Assembly: GCA_022818135.1 (NCBI GenBank)
Contig: JAFMSR010000012.1
Location: 28,995,881-29,059,880 of the forward strand
Reading direction: 5' to 3'
From: Saxidomus purpurata
Taxonomy: Eukaryota > Mollusca > Bivalvia > Venerida > Veneridae
Length of the DNA stretch: 64,000 nucleotides
In this document: positions 36,766-48,644 of the stretch, one piece after another
How the letters are laid out: the number at the start of each line of letters is the position of its first letter
Numbering within the stretch: position 1 is the stretch's first letter
The notes under the pieces: generated by a model
Told to the model about the DNA's origin: nothing
The model's input: the letters and a program-made list of their open reading frames with translations, nothing else
Database searches by the model: none
Translations under genes and position numbers: made by a program

Positions 36766-38799
36766 TTTATCGTTGGTAATAAGGAAAATATAAATCAATT
36801 TTATTGCACCTACAATATCCATCATCTCGCACTTACGGAAAGTTATTTATTTGGAGTAATCGCTGGAAGATATATTCATGCAAAAAGGTCAGGGTCAGGT
36901 TAATTTGTCCGCATAATACGTGTACCATTAATGAATTTCCACTCATTAGTGATTCGGTTGATTATAGTTGTGTGTGGAGAACGATAAATAAAAAAATCGA
37001 GCGAAAACAAATTATCTGTTGATTTTAAAACAAAAGACTCGCACGCGAAACTAAGGGCGGCGAATTTGATCTCAATCTCCACAAACAAAAGTAACTAGCT
37101 GTCTTTTCAGTCTAGACTTTAAATTGAGATTTCGTATGCTTGTGCTTTACACCGGAGAAAAAAGAAATACGTATCGTTATGAAAGGATGCGCCATATTTT
37201 CGAAAACCCAAAGATGCATACTTAGCTTGAAAACTTAATGAAACACAAAGGTATGTAGACCTGTGTATACTTCAGACGCTTGGAGTGAATGGGGAATACA
37301 GACCCCGTTCGGGCAATGCTTTCAGTGAGGAGGTGAAAAAATACTTCTACTGTGATAAATTCGAATTAAATATCATTTAACACTAACAGATGCTAATCAC
37401 AAGCAAACATTCACAAACTGAACATGCAAGTGAGATAGGGTTCAGTTTTGTTCATTAATGTATTTTGTATATCACTGTTTATATGACGTGTTTTATTTTT
37501 CCACGATTTCCTTCTTTTGCATTGACGGAAATGAGAAAAAATAAAATTAGATAAGCAACTAATGTAGTTTTTCTTTACAAAATAAAATCTTGTTCTTTAT
37601 GTGTCTATATCCGATCTTGCATTGGTTGTTCGCACCCATCTCAGTCACGGAAATACTGAAATATTGTATCAACGTTTCTACCTTTAGAAGTATTTGTTAT
37701 ACATATCAAGTCGCCACTGGAGAGCATCTGAATTAATTATATTAGAGTTGCAGGTATGGTACCGTATTTTGTTACTATGTACATGACGGGAGGGTGTAAA
37801 TCCGATCTAAACGCTATATAGAAAACCACTGGTCAAAGATCACATTAACCAATATAATGTAAATTGTTTTAGGCAGATAAAGATTCGTAGCTTTTAAAAT
37901 AGCACATCCTGGAATATAAATTGCTTTATTGAAAAACATGAGCCTGTTAGTAAATCAACTTATCCCTGTGTAAAAAAAGAAAACGTACAAAGTAACTTCC
38001 AGTACATCACAACGTCAAAACAACGTTTGGAGTAGGGGTGAAATTTCGTGGAATTGTAAAAATAGTAAGCCGGTGACCCATCCTTTTTATCATATCAAAT
38101 GATCGTAAAATAATTTTTATACAGCATATCAAACATATGCGTTTTTTCATCGAGCTGATTTTTAATAACTCCAATTGTAAGGCAAAATTTTAAGCCAAAC
38201 CCTGATAGAATTTTAACGTTTTGACGTCACATAATCGCGACTAGCGTCTCAAGCGTCGAAATTTTTTCATCAAATTTTATACCATTTTAAAGAACGTCTT
38301 AAATACAAGACGCATGTTATTTTATATTGTCTATAAATTTGAAAATTAAAGCGCGGTGAAGGAAAACTCGGGGAATAATATGAAATAGCGTGCTATGCCA
38401 AAAGTGACGTCAGTGGCAATGTTTGAAGCACATCAGCATAGAAACTGTAAGAGATATCAAAACATTGAAATCGGATTTCCATCACAAATATCTTCAAGTA
38501 TGCACAGTGTAAATTTCATGAGAAAATTCGAACAAAATATTTGAGGCGCATTCCACCTTAACATGTCACAAACTCCATTAACGTGAATTCAATTGAATCA
38601 CAGTATTTAAATACCACGAGATTGTTATTGGAATAATGCTACACGACCAATCACTGCTACTAATTGTATTCTAAAAGAGTTAAAAACTTTTCTTATCAGT
38701 ATTGTCAAACAATAGTATTGATACAATCATACACACATTTGTTTAGATATCTCAGTCTGGGTCAGGTCATCATTAGTTGCATGTATACCATTTTCAAAC

Positions 38800-40923
38800 T
38801 CAACTAAGTAATATCAGTTTTTTTTCCGATGAAAATATGCAGTTATTTAGGTCCACAAGTTCCTTTAAGAATCCATCATTGGGTAAAATTTTGCGTTTGT
38901 CCCTCACTATTTTCACGGCATCCATGAGGTGCATATTTCTTTTCATTAACAGGAAAGCGAGTACAATTGTCGAAGAACGGCTGACACCCGACATGCAGTG
39001 GACGAACACTTTTCCTACAATGAAAGTAACACGAGAAATTAATTTTCGAAAAACGGATTTGCTTAGCATTTTGTATATGGTATTTACCTTGATAAAACTA
39101 TGTGATACGGGTTATTAAAGTACAACTTAATAATCCGCATTAAGCGAACGATTTTGACATCACAAATCACTGGGTACTGTCTACCATTTGAATATTAATA
39201 TTTGTGGTTCAACGATATACCGTATATCAAACTAAACGACTTTTTCATTTGTTACTAAAGTATTTGTTTATAAGTATTATGTTGTTCTTTATATCATTTG
39301 TAAGTTTAGTTATATACAATCAAATCTAAATCAAAACGTTTAGTCGCAAGTATAAGGAATATTAGAGACAATGCATACTAGGACTTGTCAAAGCGGCCTG
39401 ATTTGGCGCAGTAATAGGTACAGGTGGGCCTGGTCAGCTCAGTTAAGGCGTTCGCCTTCGGAACGGGAGGTTTCGGGTTCGAATCCCAGTCCGAGCCGTG
39501 CCTCAGTCCACCAAGCTGTAAATGGATAAGCAGCGATGAAATACTCGCTGTATCCCTCTCGCGAGCGTGATGACATTAAGAGAGATACAATTAGCTATGG
39601 AAGTTTTCTTCTAAAATAGATTCGTGTGTTAAGGTGAACAGTTTACTTTTAACTGTCGTTCCCGGACATGCTCGATAGTGGGGTTCGAATCCATGACCCC
39701 CGATTAGAGAAGTTATTTTAATAAGAAATGTTTATAACCAAGACACTCGATCACGAAGGCGGTCACAGAAAAAGCGTACTTGTCCACGAACCAATATGAA
39801 CTACATTTTAGTATATCTGTACTCTGTAAACATGTCGACCACCTTAGAAAATTTTTGCATAATAGACCTACTTACCACCCGAGGCCAATGCTTGATCGAT
39901 AAACTCTGCGACAGCTTGGAAATATTGGGCCATCTTGAATTTCCAGACGTCGACGGCTGCAATACCATGGAACATTATTCCGGACTCTTCAAAGAAAGTT
40001 TGATCTGTATTGATCATGTTAAACGTAGAGCCGCAGGCACAGTTGACGACATGGGTTATTCCGATTGATTTCAGCTTGTCGGGTCTTTTAGCAATTGTAC
40101 TAAAGGTAAAACATAATATGTCTCATTTTAAGAATTCTAAAGCAGCGCAGACTAGGAACATTCACGCACTTTGGTGCAAGGTCTGCTTTTCGCTTTTACT
40201 AGCTACCAAGAGACATTAAAGGTCCAATACTAAACCGCTGATAGGTTGTATCTGTGTGGCTGAAACATGTTATATAATTAAGACTTTGGCAAGAATTAAG
40301 TGCAACTTGTGCAAGGCTGCAGAGATATAAACATTAAATTTTTGACTGTTTTCAGTAAAACAGCAAAAAGACCACCCAGGTCTTTTTAAGTTTATATACA
40401 ACTTTGTGAATTATTTCTGTATTTTATTTTTGTTGATAAAACTAATAATTTGTTTAAAGAATTTGTTTAATGAATTTAAATGATGAGATGTGGGTTTCGG
40501 CACCGACATATTCGCCCTCAAAACAACACGCTCTTCCACAGCGATAATCGGTCAGTTTTCAAAAAATGCAAAGATCAAAATGCAAGTTTTCGATCAGACT
40601 ACGTGTACTTATATTACAATTGCAAACCACTAATTATCCGGGTCGGTCCTAAAGAATAAAATCTTACTAGGATGGTTCTCCGACCCCTATCTAACCATTG
40701 ACGGGGAGAATAAACGGGGTTACCCGAAAGGGACCTGAAAAAAATCTTACTAGTCGCCAAGGAATACTGAGGGGTACACTTCATTGTAGCTGTCACTCGG
40801 GGTTGTCATCAGGGTCATCCAAACGTTTTGTTGCGTTCCGGAAGACACGTGCTCTTCCTCTAATCTCTCGAGATGTTCTGTCTGACTCATTAAATAGTCT
40901 TTAACGTCCTTACATGTGGCCAT
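38800..40923 (-). CDS. DUSP3-like: Atypical dual-specificity phosphatase (DUSP3-type), copy A
   Basis: Exons 40923-40751, 40099-39876 and 39014-38800 join at GT/AG sites (phases 2 and 1) to give 203 aa. The single DSP catalytic domain has NEVYPSVFLGDY entering the domain, GITHVVNCACG, the general acid Asp at 108 (AAVDVWKFKM), the P-loop HCMSGVSRSST with catalytic Cys139 and Arg145, and RKILPNDGFLKEL near the end. The family dephosphorylates Tyr and Ser/Thr, often on MAP kinases, in cytosol or nucleus. The start MATCKDV makes coding exon 1 173 nt, exactly as in copy B. An upstream in-frame ATG (40947) exists, but TTTTCAG between the two looks like an acceptor. The tail after DLNN differs from copy B. 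Intron 2 holds a SINE. The open frame 38777-39118 (+) is antisense. Confidence 0.92.
39422..39600 (+). mobile_element. tRNA-derived SINE in DUSP copy A intron 2
   Basis: Head with box A-like TCAGCTCAGTTAAGGCG, an anticodon arm CGTTC-GCCTTCG-GAACG that pairs perfectly but has C instead of U before the anticodon (CTT, Lys-like), and box B GGGTTCGAATCCCAG. The acceptor stem does not pair. The body holds 'gtccaccaagctgtaaatgg' and CTCTCGCGAGCG. It lies antisense to the host gene. Confidence 0.8.
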
Positions 40924-40947
40924 ATCGCTGTGCTGAAAATCAATCAC

Positions 40948-41650
40948 TTAACGGAATCGAACTAGTTTTCAGCTACAACAGTCGGATACAGTTTCTTTTA
41001 ATAAGCGAAGACAAATGTACATATAAATCCCCTTCCTGTCTACACTTTCATTAATATAAACACTTTAGCAAATATTTTAATTTTTATTTTCGTGCTCTTC
41101 TGTAAGCAGTCAAAACTAATGTAATTTGAAGTAAAAAAGAATAAAGAGAATTGACTATACACTTATAAATCGCTCTGCCCTTGACTATGTGTATAACGCA
41201 TACATTAAGCGTTGACTCAATTACTAATAATAGATATTACAAACCTATAGGATATGTTCAGTTCAATAATCAATATAGCACAGTGAATGAACATCAAAAC
41301 GGATACTGGTATTTACCAGTGAATGTAACCAAGTTGTCACTTATAAAGCTTTATATTAAGCAACATTTTATTACAAATATCATAATTTTATTACATTTAC
41401 ATGTAGATATTTACTAACATACATATTCGTATTAAACAAAATAATAAACACAAGAGAAAAAGAAGAGCCTATAAATACATGTATGTTAAAAGCAGGTAGA
41501 TATTCCTTCCACTGATACCGCGCCGCAAATAGATATTCATGCCTTCCTTTAGGTGGTGCCATTATCATTGGACGTACTCATTTTTAAATGTAATTAAATT
41601 GAATAATGAACAAGTCCACGATTACAGTTAGAACAGTGGAAAGACATATG
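40948..41650. other. Upstream region of DUSP copy A
   Basis: AT-rich, with no coding signal. Promoter elements cannot be placed from the sequence alone. It ends at the inverted element starting at 41651. Confidence 0.35.
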
Positions 41651-42545
41651 CACTGCGGATGAACGACCACCGGATATTGGGGCAAAAGTGAGCACAGATA
41701 ATTAGTTTTCGCGAGTAACGTATAACAACTGGGGTAAGTTGAAACCCGATTTTCACTCTGATGCATATCATATTGTGTCTTTTTGTGTGTTTTCAGATAC
41801 TTTAATGACTGTCCAAGCCGAATGTATGCTCGTTGTGCAACATATATATGTTGAAATGTTGAAAATGTCCAAAACAAATAGTGTGCTCACTCGAAAAATC
41901 TCGACCGTTGGCAAAGTATGCCGTTTCATTTGATAAATCATTTACATATTAATAATCTGACTACGGCATATCATTTGCCTAACGACAACATATTAATGGT
42001 TAAAATTTCATCATTTAAGACGAAAGTATAGCGGAGATACGGTTCTCGAAACATTTTAATTACTGTACTGGGTATTGGTTAAAGGTGTACTGAGTATTGA
42101 CGGAGTGAGCGAATCACTGTACTGAGTATTGCATCAAGAAATGAGTAAAAAATTAAAAATTTGAAACTGGAAATGTATTTATATGTTATCAGTTGAAGGT
42201 ATGAATTCAGGAAGTGTGATGTTTTGCACAAGTCATATTAAACGTTGATAATTTATACTCTAAAAGTGTATTATAAAGTGTTTTGTCTGGTGTTTTGAGT
42301 ATTAGACACACATGTACAATTATATTTATATTTTTTAATTTTCACCAAATAATCAACAATATCGCGTGTAAATGGATATGCTGTGCAGTACTGCACTAAC
42401 CATTCTGTGACTAGGAGTTGAAGTGACTTTGAATGTTATCTACAACTACTAAACATTTGTCTTAAAATACGTATAAGTTGTAAGATAAAATGCAGTGTTT
42501 TGTTCTAGTTAATGCAAAATAGCGGAACTCTCTGCCACAATTCCA

Positions 42546-42621
42546 GTGTGTGTATGTGTGTGTGTGCGTGCGTGTGTGCGTGTGTGCTTGCGTGCGTGTG
42601 AGTGTGCGTGCTTGTGAGTGT
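42546..42621. repeat. (TG)n/(TGCG)n microsatellite
   Basis: Alternating GTGTGT, GCGTGC and GTGAGT steps over about 75 bases. Confidence 0.95.
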
Positions 42622-43052
42622 TGTATAGTAACACAATAAAAAAACATTTTTTTTACGAATTATCATAAAAGCATTACTGCAACATTCGTTTTTATCGAAA
42701 TGTTAATACCTATCGATAAAAATGAATTACACGATGCTTCGAAAAAATGGTCCGTTAATTCCTACTATTATCTAAACAATTACGTCAGATTTCATATGAT
42801 ATGGACCATCCTTCCGTTTTGGCTTTGTTCGATGTATACAAGGGCAATCAACGTGAAGATATACTAAGCAAGTTTTAAACGCTGGCCCGTGATGTGAATA
42901 TTTAGTTTTCCCGGATGTGTAAATTCAAATTATTTTGTAGAAATAGAATTGATTTTGGATATGCAAGATGTCATACTGTACCTTAAATTGGTTTGATCTA
43001 AAACATTTTAAAATAAATTTAAAGAGGTATATCAACTAGCATAATATATTGC

Positions 43053-43561
43053 AAAAACAAGGTTTTTTCTATGAGTTTACCCACTGACCTAGTTTTGGAC
43101 CACAGATGACCCATATGCATACTCAATCTAGAGTTCACCATGACTGTACATAATTCTGCCTAAGGATCATGAAGATTCAATGAAAAATGAAACATCTATT
43201 GTATACACAAGGGTTTTCATTGATTTGATCCAGTGACCTAATTTTTGACCCAACTTGACTCATATTAGTACTCGACCTAAAGTTCATAAAAGCAATCATA
43301 CTAACCAAGTTTATGGAGATCGAATGAAAAATGAGACATTTATTGCCTCATGACCCATATTCGAATCGACCTTGATTACATAAAGGTAGTCATACTGATC
43401 AAGTTTCCCGAAGCTTCAGTGAAAAATGCAGTATCATTTGCATACACAAGGTAAAATGTGCACAGGCGACACGCAGACGACAGAAATACATAAAGACGAC
43501 GGACACCATAAGATCACAATTACCAACCTTGGGTACTTCATGTTGTGTTGAGCTAATAAAA
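43053..43561 (+). repeat. Bivalve dispersed repeat, copy 3
   Basis: Three to four units with TGACCTAGTTTTGGACCACA, ATGACCCATAT, ATGAAGATTCAATGAAAAAT and CATACACAAGG, ending in a 'cagacgacagaaatacataa' tail and GAGCTAATAA. Same family as 12440-13765. It lies inside the 41651-44088 element. Confidence 0.88.
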
Positions 43562-44337
43562 CGCTTTAAAAAGCAGCAGAATATTTATATTACTCACTTT
43601 TAATGCCCAATACTCAGTACACGTAGGATCAATACTCCGGTACACCAGAAATCAAAACAAACAATACCCAGTACACTAACTTTAGTTATATATGTATCAA
43701 TATTTTGGCCCTGAAATAACGTTTGTGGACAAGATCTTGGACACTTATGCCTGGTACTTGCCCAAATGAATTGCTCGATTCAGATTATTCAAATCTAAGC
43801 ACATTTGCGAAATAAAACGGTAAACATTACCAACGGTCGAACTTTTCAAGTGAGCAGGCGATCTTGTTTTTGGTAACTGAACATATTAACCGACATTATT
43901 TACAGCTCGGGTATACAATGGACTAAGATAGTCATCGAAGTATCCAAAAACACAAAAAGAAACACAAGATAATGTGCATAAGATTAAATATCGGATTTTA
44001 ACTTACCCCAATTGTAAAAGTTCCTCGCGAAAACTAATTATCTGTGCTCACTTTCGCCCCAATATCCGGTGGTCGTTCATCCGCAGTGATATGGGTACCG
44101 ATATAACAGACGTGTTTCAGCTTAGTATATTGTATACATGTCACAATGTCTCGAATGTATAGATCTATCACTCACTATAGTTGAATGTACTCCGGATACA
44201 TGTCACTCCATCATAAAACTATATGCTCCAAAATTTCACCCCAGAAAAAGAAGGGCTGTAGTATTCTCAGCTCGACATTAAGCCATATACCCGTGTATGA
44301 CTTTACAATTACAACTGTAATATGTATACATGTTTTG

Positions 44338-45703
44338 TCACTCTGTTTGTGGTTCATAAAGCTTGTTATTCAAGTCAACAAGTTCCTTTATAAATCCATC
44401 ATTAGGAAGTATCTTTCGTTTGTCCCGAATTGCTTTTACAGCGTCCATGAGTTGCATGTTTCTTTTCAATAACAGGAAGGCGAGGACAATCGTTGATGAC
44501 CTGCTAACACCGGACATACAGTGGACGTACACTTTGCCTGAAATATAACATTGAATAGAATATAAGTCACCTGTCAGTTAAATGTACCTTGAAAAGGACA
44601 TCGGTCATACAGTTTGAATTGTAACAAGTGCGCCATGTATGCGACAAGTGTCACTTTCACAGCTCATCGACGTCGGCGTCTGCTAGCATGCGACGCAAAC
44701 CAAAGTGACCACCTCATTTGTTCCAATGACCGTTCTGCACATCAGCATAATCATTTAGAAGAAGAGACTAACAAATTCACTTACCCCCTGAACCCAAAGC
44801 ATCGTCTATAAAATTGGCCGCAGCTTCGAAATATGAGGCCATCTTAAAGGTCATGATATCTGTAGCACAAATGCCATGAAACTTGATACCGGCCTCCTCA
44901 AAGTACTTCTGATCCGTGTTGATCATGTTGAATTTCGCACCACATGCACAGTTGACAACGTGTGTTATACCAAGAGCTCTGAGCTTTTCTGGATCCTTTG
45001 AAATGACGCTACAAAACCAAACAGAAGTCGCAGTCAGTATATAAGGAATATTTCAATATCATGACATATAGGGTACTTGTTCACGCAAACACGAGAGCGA
45101 AGAAACCCTTAAGAACACGAACAGACATGCAATTTCCCTCATTGATCTTTTTAAAAACATCTTATCCGAAGAAAGTATCTTAAAGAAAACAATAAATTTA
45201 CTAAGTAGTGAGTCAGACGAAGAAACTAATTGCACGTACTAAATATTTAAACTAACCGTAAAACGCAGGTTTGAAATGGCGTATGATTGGATATCATGTC
45301 ACGACTTTAGAAATGCATGGTCAGATTTATACGCAATATTGGCGTAGGAAATAGTGAAATCCAACCATTTTAAATCACTGAAACTGCATTTTGAATCAAT
45401 TTTATTCTGTGACGATGTGGTCGCCGTTCTGTCCTGTGAATAACTTCCTCAAGTAACGAAAAAGTTACATGTCCGTCACTGAAAAAGGACTACTATATAC
45501 ATGTAACAAATTTGTTATAAAGAAACTTACTAATCTCCGAGGAAAATAGATTGGTAAACTTCGTTATAGTTGTCGTTCGGGGCTGGCATCAGAGTCATCC
45601 ATACATTCTGCTGCGCTCCTGTCGGTACTTTGCCAGTTGGTTTCCTGTCAACTGTACTCATCAAGTAGTCTTTCACAACTCTGAATGTAGGCATACTTTC
45701 CAT
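44338..45703 (-). CDS. DUSP3-like: Atypical dual-specificity phosphatase (DUSP3-type), copy B
   Basis: Exons 45703-45531, 45008-44785 and 44537-44338 (173, 224 and 200 nt, phases 2 and 1) give 198 aa. Landmarks are FRVVKDYLMS near the start, NEVYQSIFLGDYVIS at the first junction, GITHVVNCACG, general acid Asp108 (CATDIMTFKM), P-loop HCMSGVSRSST with Cys139 and Arg145, and RKILPNDGFIKELVDLNN. All catalytic residues are present. It is the tandem paralogue of copy A, in the same orientation, with identical intron positions and the first two coding exons of the same length. A strong GTAAGT donor at 46453 (minus) after an ATG-bearing segment may end a 5' UTR exon, but that segment is not in frame. 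The open frame 44363-44548 (+) is antisense. Confidence 0.93.
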
Positions 45704-45999
45704 TTTATCAGTGTGTATTTCTGTGATGCTCTATATACAGCTGAAGAATGGTAAAAAGCGCAACTCTAGTATTTTCCTGCAATTTATTGCGGTACGTCCT
45801 GAAGTTAAAGCCCTAGGAGCTGATCGTTTCTCAAAGCACTTGTCAGTGCGATTGAATGACCTAGAATAAAAACCATTCGAGAACATGCATTTTTTCCGTA
45901 TTTTCCTTTTAGGGGTATATGTATCAATATTGTTCATTCCTCTACATTCTTGCATATCAAATCACCCGCCTGTTAAAGTTATACATGTATCCCTTTCCG

Positions 46000-48644
46000 G
46001 AGAAGTTGAAAATAGAAGTATAACATACAGTGAAAATATGCACCACATTTTTTTTCTTTTATTCAGTATATTAATGTTAGACTTCAACGTGATGTTTAAT
46101 ACCCAAATGCAGTTTCTCACTGTTTTACCTAATACTTATGAAGACTGCAATATGATACTCAAATAAAATACTCAAATGTTTTAATTACTTACGACAGATC
46201 TAGATCAGAGGTACAGTATTCCAATTTGGAGTAATGGTCACATTCAAAAATCACTCATTTAAATGCTTTGTAAATGGAAGTTCTCATCTTCATCATCGTA
46301 AGAGAATTTAAAATAAAATATTTTAAGAAACGGTTGCCGTATTTTGCAGAGTCACCTGTACTGTGTACTCAATTCACAGGTGTAGCGCAACAAAATAAAT
46401 TCTGACACTAATACTTGACCCCGTTGAAAACAAAAATTACAAAAAAAACTTACCTCCTTTATATTGTACGTGTATGTACGTCCCGTTTCGAAGATTAATG
46501 TACTATAAAAACTAAATTCCATGTGTTTACTTATATTTCGGTTACTCATTACGGAAGCTATTTATAGAAATTACACCTGTTGCTACGGGGACCAGTAATT
46601 ATTCGGTTCTGTGTAGCCATAAAAGGAAATAGTCATTTATAGTGGTATATGATGTGAAAATGTTTCTCATTTTCTTAAACTTGTATCAGTCTCATCCATA
46701 TAATATATCTATCAAAGACCTAAAATACGATCTTAGTTTCGGTGTTACTAAATAAAACTATTATTATAGACCTCTGTTATTTATAACAGCATAACACGTA
46801 TCGGTCAATGCTATTTCTTAGTCTTGCCCGTTAACAATGAAGACCTCGTAACCCAAAAAGCTCTATTCATATCCAAAATAAAGTACTGGAACAAAGTTCT
46901 CATCTTAATCCCATATACCAGCTGCTGCATATGGATCTGGGACTGGCATGGATCAACATTTATGAAGATGTTAAAATATACCATGAATATATATTCATAA
47001 ACCATTGAAAGTTATAACCAAAAATGTTGATCTGTAAAAGATTTTGTTATTGACCACAGTGTTCAACCATGGAAATAGATTTTTACTATTCTACTAAAAT
47101 TGAGAATCCACTCAATTTGTTTCAGGTATTTTGTCATAGGTTATTTTGTAAGTTTAAACATTATTTATTCACATATAAGGGCATGTACAATGAATACACT
47201 ATTTAGTATCGGGCAGTGTTCATTTTCAAATTGATGCTTATATGAAAATAAATTGCCAATCAATTTGAAAATGAACACATTAAGCGCTGCACATACCACG
47301 CGACCAATCTATCAAAATGAACACTTAAATATATCAAGTGTTTGAATTTTTGTAATATACATAAGACATTTGATATTGTCATACAATTTTACATGGAGAC
47401 AGTCACCTGTACGGGTATATAAATTAGTAGCCTTACTAATTGCATGTGCGCTAGGGCTTTTTTATACGACGGTCGCCCTTCGCGCGTGAAGACAGACATT
47501 TATGTAATGTCAGTTTGTAAAATGGGTTGGTCTTGCAGTCGAAATATTGAGGCTAATAAATCAGTGAACAAAAATTGCAAAACAAACATGTTCCTTTCAT
47601 GTGTTCTTAAAGATTAGTGTTGTTACAGAATACTTAATTTAATATCGACAATAGTTAAAACAGTATTATACGCAAAATATTTTTGGCAAACCAGTGAAAT
47701 ATGCCTCAAGCCTATGTACAGACGTGGTATACTGGTGTCTAACTGATTGATGACATTTTTTAATAGAACCTCTTCTGGTTGATATGCAACCATCAAGAAA
47801 TACATAGATATGTAAATCACCAAAAACATTTTAACTATAACCATAAATTCCTTTTTGAACTGACTCCAATGTCCTTGCTTTCTTCAGAATTTTTATTCTC
47901 TCAGAACATAAAACAGATTAAGTTAGCAGCTTATGAGCCTCCACGATGTGAGGCTGACCACTGCTCATTTGATAATCAAAGGATGCACTGCCACATCAAG
48001 ATTGAGCAGCTGTGATCGGTATGTTCGGTTGACTGTATGTGTCAGACAGCCGCGTTAAATCACTCACGAGTGCTGTGTAGCACTCGTGATTTAATTACTA
48101 CGCATCCAAATTCCTGACTATATTTTATTCAACGATAAAATGCAGGGAGGTATTTATTATTTCTTAAACAGTACTACAAATGTATCATGCAATCATAATT
48201 ATGATACATGTAATTTCATTTCAACATTGTTCAATACTGAAATATACTTTTTATATACTCTTTTTGCAAGTCTATTTTTACATTAACACTGTTACCTACT
48301 GTATATGTTGTATCGGCCGGAAAGGTAAAATGTTTACATATTGTATTTGTATTTCAATACAGTAATAGAACTGTAACAATAGTTTTAGAAAAGAGCCTGG
48401 CTACTGTATATTATGACCCAGATTAGGTCTATTGTTTATAATCTACGAAAACAATGCAGTACACATTGCAGAGTGACACTCATCCTATCAATTCGTTATC
48501 AGAACTTTTGTGAAAAATTTCTGGTTATCTAAAGACCTAAAGTACCCAGTCCTTCTTTACGAAAGTGTTGAATCCGGACACTGCATATCCATGCGTACAG
48601 TGTTCTTTACTGTGACCGATTGCTGTAGTTCCCGGAAGTAAACA
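46000..48644. other. Intergenic between DUSP copy B and RING gene
   Basis: Two short hairpins stand out. One at 47217-47275 has arms TGTTCATTTTCAAATTGATG and CAATCAATTTGAAAATGAAC. The other at 48057-48096 is TTAAATCACTCACGAGTGCT then GTGT and its complement. The DUSP B and RING genes diverge, so their promoters should both lie here. No motif is assigned. Confidence 0.45.

Larger units (their letters stand above)
34238..38558. mobile_element. 4.3-kb DNA element with about 530-bp inverted ends
   Basis: Left end 34238-34767 and right end 38028-38558 are imperfect inverted repeats, both starting AGGTGGAATGCGCCTCAAAT. Shared blocks in order are a 'cgaattttctt/c' block, ACTGACGTCAC, a GCGCGCTTT/CGCGCTTT block, TGTGACGTCAAAA, CGGCTCGATGAAAAAACG, GGGTCACCG and CACCCCTAC/ACCCCTACC. 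No transposase is recognised inside. The interior carries SINE pieces. No target duplication is evident, perhaps through decay. Confidence 0.85.
41651..44088. mobile_element. 2.4-kb long-TIR element between the two DUSP genes
   Basis: Ends start CACTGCGGATGAACGACCAC and continue CGGATATTGGGGC, AAAGTGAGCACAGATAATTA and TTTTCGCGAG. The right end is the reverse complement over about 290 bases. The bases ATATG flank both sides (41646-41650, 44089-44093). Further in, three copies of GTACTGnGTATTG on the left (42065-42140) match three inverted copies on the right (43597-43675), so the arms reach about 500 bases. The interior holds a TG-rich microsatellite and a bivalve repeat fragment. No transposase recognised. 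Class unassigned. Confidence 0.85.

Noticed and set aside
38777..39118. Plus-strand frame of 113 codons
   Set aside because: It is the antisense of the DUSP copy A catalytic exon.
44185..44548. Plus-strand frames of 95 and 61 codons
   Set aside because: They overlap antisense to the DUSP copy B catalytic exon.
46352..46549. Minus-strand frame upstream of DUSP copy B as its first coding exon
   Set aside because: It ends at a strong donor, but joining it to the next exon puts it out of frame with the phosphatase start. At most it is a 5' UTR exon.
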